DNA from: an uncultured Verrucomicrobiota bacterium | Lineage (GTDB): Bacteria; Verrucomicrobiota; Kiritimatiellia; RFP12; UBA1067 | DNA: 55,789 nt | Assembly (NCBI GenBank): GCA_947305775.1 | Contig: CAMZEN010000014.1 | Location: forward strand, 1 to 55,789 | Direction of reading: 5' to 3' | Part shown: piece after piece, positions 50,410 through 55,789 of the stretch | Position numbering within the stretch: position 1 is the first letter of the stretch | Layout of the letters: the number at the start of each line of letters is the position of its first letter | Translations under genes and position numbers: made by a program | Notes under the pieces: model-generated | Database searches by the model: none | What the model saw: the letters and a program-made list of their open reading frames with translations, nothing else | Told to the model about the DNA's origin: nothing

Positions 50410-50436
50410 CCGTTTTCAATCTGAAAGGTAAAATCA

Positions 50437-50973
50437 ATGAAAAGAAATATCACACTGGCGATTGCCGCGTTCTGCGCGATGAACGTTTTTGCGCAGGCTC
50501 CAGGAGGGCGCGATTCATTCGTTATGCAGCAGGCGTATGACGAGATGCAGCGTGTCTCCGGGCAGATAGACGTTTTGCAGAACAACATCGACGACCTCTC
50601 CCGTCGTATAGCAAAGCTTGAAAAGTCCAGCTCGTCCGCCGACACCGCCGCGCTTGCGTCTCGCATTGCGGCGTTGGAGGGCACGGTCGCCCAGCTTCGC
50701 AGCGAGCTTCAGCAGCAGCGCGGCGAGATCGTGAAAGACCTGTCGTCCCGCATAGCGAAGATTCCCCAGCCTCAGCCCCAGCCGGCCCCGCAGAAGGCGG
50801 CGCCCGTCAAGAGCAGCGAAGGTCCCTATCGCGAGTATGTGGTTGCCGCAGGCGACAATCTCTGGCTGATCGCACGTGCGTTCAATACGTCCGTCGCGAA
50901 GATACGTGAGATGAACAACCTCAAGAACGACAATCTGCGTGTCGGGCAGACCATCAAGCTGCCTGCTGAATAG
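50437..50973 (+). CDS. Secreted coiled-coil LysM protein
   Basis: A 178-residue protein. A signal peptide (cleavage near NVFAQA) precedes a coiled coil (about 30-105, heptads such as IDVLQNNIDDLSRRIAKLE), a Pro/Gln linker (PQPQPQPAPQ) and a C-terminal LysM domain (YVVAAGDNLWLIARAFNTSVAKIREMNNL). It should sit in the periplasm bound to peptidoglycan, and is the shorter relative of the upstream LysM lipoprotein. GAAAGG precedes the ATG. Confidence 0.88.
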   Translation: MKRNITLAIAAFCAMNVFAQAPGGRDSFVMQQAYDEMQRVSGQIDVLQNNIDDLSRRIAKLEKSSSSADTAALASRIAALEGTVAQLRSELQQQRGEIVKDLSSRIAKIPQPQPQPAPQKAAPVKSSEGPYREYVVAAGDNLWLIARAFNTSVAKIREMNNLKNDNLRVGQTIKLPAE

Positions 50974-50984
50974 GAATACGCGAA

Positions 50985-52283
50985 ATGAAGATACTTGTAG
51001 TAGGTGGCGGTGGACGCGAGCATGCGATTGCGTGGCGCCTTTCCAAAGATCCCGTAAAGCACGAGATATTCTGTGCGCCTGGCAATGCCGGCACTGCGGC
51101 GATTGCAAAGAATATTCCGCTCCATGCCGAGAACATCGATGGCATAGTGGCCTGGTCCGTGGAGGAGCAGCCCGACCTGGTGGTCGTGGGCCCAGAGGCG
51201 CCTTTGGTGTCCGGCCTCGTGGACGCGCTCGAGGCGGAGGGCATTAAGGCGTTTGGCCCGGTAGCCGCAGGCGCGCGCATGGAAGGGTCCAAGCTGTTCG
51301 CGAAGGAGGTCATGAAGGCGGCGGGCGTCCCTACCGGACGCGCCGAGGCGTTCACTGATCCCGAAAAGGCCAAGGCCGCTCTCCCTGGATTCGGTCTGCC
51401 CGTCGTCATCAAGGCCGACGGGCTCGCCGCAGGCAAGGGCGTCGTGGTGGCCGAGACTCTTGAAGAGGCTGAGACCGCCATTGACGACATGCTTGTCGCC
51501 AACAAATTCGGCGACGCAGGCGCCGAGGTGCTTGTTGAGGAGTTTCTGGATGGCGAGGAGTGCTCGATTCTCGCTCTCGTCGATGGCGAGACGGCTGTGC
51601 TGCTGCCCAGCTCGCAGGACCACAAGCGCATCTTCGACGGCGATAAGGGTCCGAACACTGGCGGCATGGGCGCATATTCCCCGGCTCCAGTTGTGACCGA
51701 CTCGATGTTGCCCTATATTCGCGATCGCATCATACTGCCTGTCGTGCAGGAGCTTGCAAAGCGCGGCATCAAATACCGCGGCATACTCTACGCCGGGCTG
51801 ATGGTCACCCCCGAGGGTGGACGTATCGCCAAGAGCGGTTCGCGCGTAAACGTAGTCGAGTTCAACGCACGCTTCGGCGACCCGGAGACCGAGGCTGTCC
51901 TGCCGCGTCTTGGGGGCGATTTCTCGAAGGCCCTCATGAACGCCGCGACTGGCTGCCTTGCAAGCGGCGACGTCGTCGTGCGCCCTGAGATGTCCGCGAC
52001 CGTCATCATTGCCTCCGGCGGCTATCCCGGCGCATACCTTAAGTCGAAGCCTATAACCGGCCTTGACGCCGCCGCCGCGAAGGGTGCCGTCGTGTTCCAC
52101 TGCGGCACGAAGGTCGAAAACGGTGGCGTGGTTACGTCCGGCGGACGTGTGCTTTCCGTAACCGGTTTGGGCGCAACTTTGCGCGAGGCGGTCGACACCG
52201 CCTATGCCGGTGTGAGCGAGATCGCCTTCGAAAAGGCATATTACCGTAAGGACATCGCGCACCGCGCGTTCGGCAGGAATTGA
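50985..52283 (+). CDS. purD: Phosphoribosylamine--glycine ligase
   Basis: A 432-residue ATP-grasp enzyme that makes glycinamide ribonucleotide, step two of purine synthesis. N-terminal VVGGGGREHAIAWRL, GPEAPLVSGLVDALE and the ATP-grasp segment VVIKADGLAAGKGVVVAETLEEA are present. DHKRIFDGDKGPNTGGMGAYSPAP and VVEFNARFGDPETEAVLPRL complete the active site. The length is standard. Its stop overlaps the TTG start of the next gene. No other pur genes are close. Confidence 0.96.
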   Translation: MKILVVGGGGREHAIAWRLSKDPVKHEIFCAPGNAGTAAIAKNIPLHAENIDGIVAWSVEEQPDLVVVGPEAPLVSGLVDALEAEGIKAFGPVAAGARMEGSKLFAKEVMKAAGVPTGRAEAFTDPEKAKAALPGFGLPVVIKADGLAAGKGVVVAETLEEAETAIDDMLVANKFGDAGAEVLVEEFLDGEECSILALVDGETAVLLPSSQDHKRIFDGDKGPNTGGMGAYSPAPVVTDSMLPYIRDRIILPVVQELAKRGIKYRGILYAGLMVTPEGGRIAKSGSRVNVVEFNARFGDPETEAVLPRLGGDFSKALMNAATGCLASGDVVVRPEMSATVIIASGGYPGAYLKSKPITGLDAAAAKGAVVFHCGTKVENGGVVTSGGRVLSVTGLGATLREAVDTAYAGVSEIAFEKAYYRKDIAHRAFGRN

Positions 52284-53053
52284 GAATCGTATCGCTTGCC
52301 AGCGGCAGCAAGGGCAACGCATGTTGCCTTGAGAGCTGCGGACGCACGATGCTTGTCGACTGCGGCCTTAGTTGCCGCGAGTTGAAGCGTCGTGCGGCGT
52401 CTGTCGACGTTGATGTTTCGTGCCTTGACGGAATCGTCATCACCCACAGCCACGACGACCACATTGCCGGCATCAAGACCTTCCACAAGTGCTTCCCGGA
52501 TGTTCCCATTTTTGCGAACATCATGACGTCCGAAACGATAGCGTGGCACGAGAGGATTGATGAAGATGCGTTTGTCCATTTCGAGAACGGACAGCAATTC
52601 GAGATCGGCCCTTTCGAGGTAATGCCTTTTTCGATTCCGCACGACACGTCCGATCCCGTCGGCTATGTGATACGGGCGGAAGGGGTTGTGTATTTTCATG
52701 GTACCGACATAGGCACGCCGCTTGATTCTGTAGGGGTGCATCTTGCCGAGGCGGATGTTGCGACGCTCGAATCAAACCACGATCCTGTTATGCTCCGCCA
52801 AAGCGGACGTCCACCAAGCCTGATTCAGCGCATAGCTGGTCCGCGCGGACATCTTTCAAACGACCAGTCTTGCGAGCTTGTGCGTCGCTTCGCCTCTCCT
52901 AGGCTGAAGCGCATAGCCCTTGCGCACCTTTCCGAAGAGTGCAACGCGCCCCACATCGCCGAGCGCGCCATGCGCGAAACGCTATCCTCTATTGGCCGCG
53001 AGGATGTCTCCCTGGCCGTGCTCGGTCAGAATTCACCGTTCGAGATATCGTAA
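52280..53053 (+). CDS. WalJ/YycJ-type metallo-beta-lactamase-fold hydrolase
   Basis: A 257-residue MBL-fold protein with SLASGSKGNACCLES at the start and the metal motif THSHDDHIAG. GTDIGTP takes the place of the fourth ligand region, and ALAHLSEECN supplies the last His, as in YycJ/WalJ. Family members are predicted 5'-3' exonucleases linked to DNA metabolism and cell-wall signalling. The start is TTG 52280 overlapping the purD stop (TTGA); no ATG fits the conserved beginning. Confidence 0.85.
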   Translation: MRIVSLASGSKGNACCLESCGRTMLVDCGLSCRELKRRAASVDVDVSCLDGIVITHSHDDHIAGIKTFHKCFPDVPIFANIMTSETIAWHERIDEDAFVHFENGQQFEIGPFEVMPFSIPHDTSDPVGYVIRAEGVVYFHGTDIGTPLDSVGVHLAEADVATLESNHDPVMLRQSGRPPSLIQRIAGPRGHLSNDQSCELVRRFASPRLKRIALAHLSEECNAPHIAERAMRETLSSIGREDVSLAVLGQNSPFEIS

Positions 53054-53078
53054 TCCCGACCTCTGGCGAATAAACCGG

Positions 53079-54593
53079 CTACCGCGTCTGAAGCTCGTCA
53101 GGGGTGGATAGCTTTATCTTTCCGGACGAAGTCTTGGGGAATGGCTCCTTGCGGAGCGACACTTTCGAGATTCGCTTGTATACCGGCATGGAGATGTTCA
53201 GCTCGCCTACCGCCTTCTTGAGGGCCTCTTCGGTGATCTCGCCATATGCCATGGCCGATATCTCTCTGGTGGTTCCGTTGCCGAAGACAAGCGCTTCATG
53301 GACGCCAGGAATCGCGAGCAGTTTCGACTCAAGCTCCTCGGGGGCGACCTTTTTGCCGGACGAAAGAATGATTGTTCTTGATATCCTGCCCGTTATCCAT
53401 ACGAAGCCGTCATCGTCGATTCTGCCCGTGTCGCCTGTGTGGAACCATCCATCAGGGTCGATGGCCTTTTTGGTGCGCTCCGGCATGTTGTGATAGCACT
53501 TCATCACATTTGGCCCGCGAATGAGCAGTTCGCCTTCGGGGGAGACCTTAGTTTCGACATCTGGATGTATCGCCGCAAGTCCAGCGCTGCCGGGGCGGGG
53601 GTCGCCTTCGTTCGATGCCAGCGAGTATAGAGAGGTCGTCTCTGTTAGACCATAGCCCGTGATCACCTTTATCCCGAGTTCGGTGAGCTTCTTGCGGACG
53701 CGTTCGGCGAGCGGCGCGCCTCCGGTGAGTATCCAGTTGATCGGTCCGCCCAAGGCTTCTGTGGCGGAGTTGCCGTGAAGGGCTATCTTTGCCGCGAGTA
53801 TGTCCGCAAGCGCAGGCACGAGGAACAGGAAGTCCGAACGGAATCGCTCCACGGCGTCGTATATGCGGCGGAAGTCCGGGCATACGCCCAGCGCGACTCC
53901 GCGCACGAGCATGAGGTATGCGGTGGCGATGCCGAATATGTGATAGAGCGGCAGCAGCATCAGCGAATGGTCGCCAGGCTTCATCGCCAGCTCGCTCGCG
54001 GCGAATTCGCAGAATGTTTCAAGGCCACGCGTAGTGAGTTCTGCGCCGCGCGGTTCCGATGTGGTCCCGCTCGTGAATACGATCATGGATACCCTGTCCG
54101 AGGCGACTGGTTCTTTGGACCAGATTGTCTTGAACCCGAGTGCTATTGTCTTACGGCTTGCGTTGAGGTACAGATCCGTCTTGCGTGTGCCGAAGCCGCC
54201 GGTTATAAGACCAGGTATATGCTTTGCGACTTCGTGTGCCTTATGCGAGTATAATGACGAATGCACAAGTACGCTTGCGTCAACGGCCTTGAGCCTGCTC
54301 ACGATCTCGTCTACGTTAAGGTTCGAATCTAGCGGGATCGCCACTGCGTTCGACATTAGACAGGCCGCGTGCGCAACCATCCACTCGTATGAGTTCTCTC
54401 CGAGTATGCCGATGGCCGCGCCGGGGACGTTTGCTTCTATGAGGTGGGCGATTGTGGCGATGTCGTCAGTGAACTGTCGCCACGATATTGGTAGCGAACG
54501 GTCTCCGCTCGCTACCAGGAACGCCGGATCGTTCGGCCGCTCTTCGCGCGCACGACTGAACTCCTCAAATATGCTTATCCTTTTAATTTGCAT
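53079..54593 (-). CDS. AMP-forming acyl-CoA synthetase/ligase
   Basis: A 504-residue adenylate-forming enzyme that activates a fatty acid (or related acid) to acyl-AMP and then acyl-CoA. The motifs are MIVFTSGTTSEPRGAELT (P-loop), LPLYHIFG, ITGYGLTETTS, DGWFHTGDTG and, near the end, the catalytic lysine in FPKTSSGKIKLS. It could supply the acyl-CoA for the sphingoid operon, but it lies 45 kb away. ATG 54593 is chosen because a TGATATAAT -10 ends exactly 7 nt upstream (leaderless). ATG 54602 would overlap the -10 itself. Confidence 0.9.
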   Translation of the reverse strand: MQIKRISIFEEFSRAREERPNDPAFLVASGDRSLPISWRQFTDDIATIAHLIEANVPGAAIGILGENSYEWMVAHAACLMSNAVAIPLDSNLNVDEIVSRLKAVDASVLVHSSLYSHKAHEVAKHIPGLITGGFGTRKTDLYLNASRKTIALGFKTIWSKEPVASDRVSMIVFTSGTTSEPRGAELTTRGLETFCEFAASELAMKPGDHSLMLLPLYHIFGIATAYLMLVRGVALGVCPDFRRIYDAVERFRSDFLFLVPALADILAAKIALHGNSATEALGGPINWILTGGAPLAERVRKKLTELGIKVITGYGLTETTSLYSLASNEGDPRPGSAGLAAIHPDVETKVSPEGELLIRGPNVMKCYHNMPERTKKAIDPDGWFHTGDTGRIDDDGFVWITGRISRTIILSSGKKVAPEELESKLLAIPGVHEALVFGNGTTREISAMAYGEITEEALKKAVGELNISMPVYKRISKVSLRKEPFPKTSSGKIKLSTPDELQTR

Positions 54594-54600
54594 TAATGAC

Positions 54601-54609
54601 ATTATATCA
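54601..54609 (-). promoter_or_regulatory. Acyl-CoA synthetase promoter, leaderless spacing
   Basis: Minus-strand TGATATAAT (54609 to 54601), 7 nt before ATG 54593. Confidence 0.62.
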
Positions 54610-54681
54610 TTTTCTTCTGCCGCTGTATATTCGATTTTCAAAGTCCCCGCACAGGTTATCCACAAATTGCGAGGAAGATCG

Positions 54682-54687
54682 TATAAT
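54682..54687 (+). promoter_or_regulatory. -10 element for the gene at 54706
   Basis: TATAAT 18 nt before the ATG, divergent from the synthetase promoter. A DnaA-box-like TTATCCACA lies just upstream (54656-54664). Confidence 0.5.
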
Positions 54688-54705
54688 GTATGTGGTTGGG
54701 CGAAG

Positions 54706-55251
54706 ATGCCTTCAAGCGTAAGTACAGGAGCCATAGCCTCAGCAGACCACTCCAAGACGTCCGGGATATCGCTCTCGAAGGACGTCCGGGCGAAGATCAA
54801 GGCGATAGTAGACTCCATACTCCACAAGGGCACGACCCAAAAGGACGCGGGTTGCCGCTTCCTCGCGATCCTCGAGGAGCTGCACAAGCTCGGCATCTCG
54901 CTGCCAGAGTTGATCTACGACGTGTCGTGCGGTCTCAACCGCCTGCAGAGCGCGTTGGACAACCTGGAAGATATCATTGACAAGACCAACGGCATCTACA
55001 ACGCGTTCTTCGGCGATGTGGAGTACGTCCTGCCGAAGGATGGCATATTCGACAAGGACAACATTTCCGGTGGCTTCGTCGACAAGCTCTACAGATGCCT
55101 GTTTACGACCTCGACCGGCAAGGACGCCAAGGACAAGATCGACGCCATCGACAAGGAGGTCGGGAACAGCGATTTCGACATTCCCGTCGGAGAGCTTGAA
55201 TGTTGTTCAGATACGGGTTCCTCCGCTTCGGGAACACAAGGAGGACATTGA
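54706..55251 (+). CDS. Unknown helical protein, probably 3'-truncated
   Basis: A 181-residue protein from ATG 54706. It is predicted mostly helical (VRAKIKAIVDSILHKGTTQKDAGCRFLAILEELHKLG), and later has YNAFFGDVEYVLPKDGIFDKDN. I recognise no family. The last 25 residues (CCSDTGSSASGTQGGH) are the out-of-frame reading of an NtrC-family remnant. The natural C-terminus seems lost at a junction near 55195. Its promoter is intact. Confidence 0.55.
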   Translation: MPSSVSTGAIASADHSKTSGISLSKDVRAKIKAIVDSILHKGTTQKDAGCRFLAILEELHKLGISLPELIYDVSCGLNRLQSALDNLEDIIDKTNGIYNAFFGDVEYVLPKDGIFDKDNISGGFVDKLYRCLFTTSTGKDAKDKIDAIDKEVGNSDFDIPVGELECCSDTGSSASGTQGGH

Positions 55252-55606
55252 CGATATTGCCGATCACTGGTGGTTCGGCCGCTTAAGGAAACATCTCGCA
55301 CCTCAGCAGATTGTCGCGCTGAAAGAATACGATTATCCGGGGAATGTGCGTGAGCTGATGAACTTGCTGGAGCGGGCATTAGTTCTGGGCGAGAACGATT
55401 TTGCGCGTCTTGTAGCGCGGCATAGGGAAATGAATGCAGGATTAGAAGAGGAAGAAAGCTGTTCTTTGAATGGCAACGTTCCGGATTTGCTTGATGACGC
55501 GATTCGTGAGCATGTCAGGCGCGTTCTGCGCAAATATGCGCTTAATGTCACTCGTGCAGCCTCGGCGCTTGGCATATCGCGCACCACGTTGAGAAAGTGG
55601 ATTTAG
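55196..55606 (+). pseudogene. C-terminal remnant of an NtrC-family sigma-54 activator
   Basis: From about 55196 a second frame reads LNVVQIRVPPLREHKEDI. It continues with LKEYDYPGNVRELMNLLERAL and ends in a Fis-type helix-turn-helix (VTRAASALGISRTTLRKWI). These are the last AAA+ segment and DNA-binding domain of sigma-54 activators. Receiver, Walker A, GAFTGA and Walker B are absent. About 137 codons remain of a protein normally near 450 residues. It has no start of its own and abuts the truncated gene at 54706. Confidence 0.75.
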
Positions 55607-55789
55607 GAATTCTTGTTGGGGGTGTCCTAGCATTGGGACTGAATTGGGGCGTCTTGCCTGCGATTAAATAATCGCCAAAGAACCCAAGTTCATCCTGCCG
55701 ACGTATCCTCTCATCCATCCGCTTTCCTTGGTACGGTGACTTGTAAAGAGGGTGGGTCAGCAAAAACTCCTTAAGCCGCTTTGGCCAGA
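55548..55789 (-). CDS. Partial minus-strand gene at the window edge
   Basis: A frame enters from the right edge and ends at 55548. Its first visible part, WPKRLKEFLLTHPLYKSPYQGKRMDERIRRQ, looks like authentic basic protein. After about residue 45 the composition becomes Pro/Thr/Arg-rich and overlaps the NtrC remnant. The real gene may therefore have been cut here too. Family not recognised. Confidence 0.35.
   Translation of the reverse strand, partial: WPKRLKEFLLTHPLYKSPYQGKRMDERIRRQDELGFFGDYLIAGKTPQFSPNARTPPTRIPKSTFSTWCAICQAPRLHE

Noticed and set aside
54643..54653. GTCCCCGCACA resembling half of the REP
   Set aside because: Too short and without the left half or CATG flank; chance similarity cannot be excluded.
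54656..54664. Perfect DnaA-box-like TTATCCACA
   Set aside because: Only a single box, with no AT-rich unwinding region or further boxes and no dnaA/dnaN nearby, so not an origin. It could at most be a regulatory site.

Overview
The window looks like a GC-rich chromosomal segment of a Gram-negative, anaerobe-type bacterium, most likely an uncultured member of the PVC group (Verrucomicrobiota/Kiritimatiellota-like, possibly gut-associated). This is inference. It rests on outer-membrane lipoproteins (lipocalin, YdbH/YnbE-type), GH29 fucosidase, a giant secreted protein with FGE/sulfatase-modifying, BspA-type leucine-rich and InlB-type repeats, a Bacteroidetes-like serine palmitoyltransferase, and TPR/LysM envelope proteins. 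No rRNA, tRNA or CRISPR array was seen. Almost all genes read on the + strand in tight, often overlapping operons. Promoters carry an extended -10 (TGGTATAAT), and several place the start codon only 7-10 nt after the -10, which implies leaderless mRNAs.

Layout. 1-2.1 kb: edge fragment, non-coding stretch, orphan RelB/DinJ antitoxin (-), N-formylglutamate amidohydrolase-like gene with two small unknown genes. 2.2-9.2 kb: Fe superoxide dismutase, then a six-gene operon: serine palmitoyltransferase-like enzyme, UbiA-type prenyltransferase, radical SAM/SPASM-like enzyme, lipid (diacylglycerol/sphingosine) kinase, ThiL/PurM-fold protein and extended SDR reductase. I read it as a candidate undescribed sphingoid or amino-lipid pathway. 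9.1-10.9 kb: a REP-associated tyrosine transposase (RAYT) surrounded by copies of its palindromic repeat, with damaged neighbour genes. 11.0-16.8 kb: an AT-rich unknown gene and the giant surface protein, broken by a one-base frameshift. 16.8-17.3 kb: a gene-free cluster of four repeat types, including more REPs. 17.3-21.8 kb: alkylation repair pair (Mpg glycosylase; MGMT fused to an unknown domain), GH29 fucosidase, Blc lipocalin, hotdog thioesterase.

22.0-36.4 kb: fusA, uppP, metY, then an envelope operon (membrane-TPR glycosyltransferase-like protein, Trp-rich repeat protein, decaprenyl-phosphate phosphoribosyltransferase-like UbiA, FolC, HrpA helicase). 36.4-43.2 kb: STAS protein, polar amino-acid ABC transporter, Upp, AzgA-type purine permease, HtpX, response regulator. 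The ABC ATPase and the purine permease each carry what looks like the same small TerB-like added domain. 43.2-53.1 kb: DnaX, NfeD, a minus-strand YdbH plus fused YnbE-YdbL pair, MurF, ScpB, three envelope genes (two with LysM), PurD and a WalJ/YycJ-type hydrolase. 53.1-55.8 kb: minus-strand acyl-CoA synthetase, an unknown gene joined to an NtrC-family remnant, and a partial minus-strand gene.

Functionally, envelope and lipid metabolism dominate: the lipid operon, UppP, MurF, the decaprenyl-phosphate enzyme, the YdbH-type lipid bridge, acyl-CoA synthetase and LysM proteins. Housekeeping genes (fusA, dnaX, scpB, purD, folC) are interspersed. The 9-17 kb part is the accessory, repeat-rich portion.
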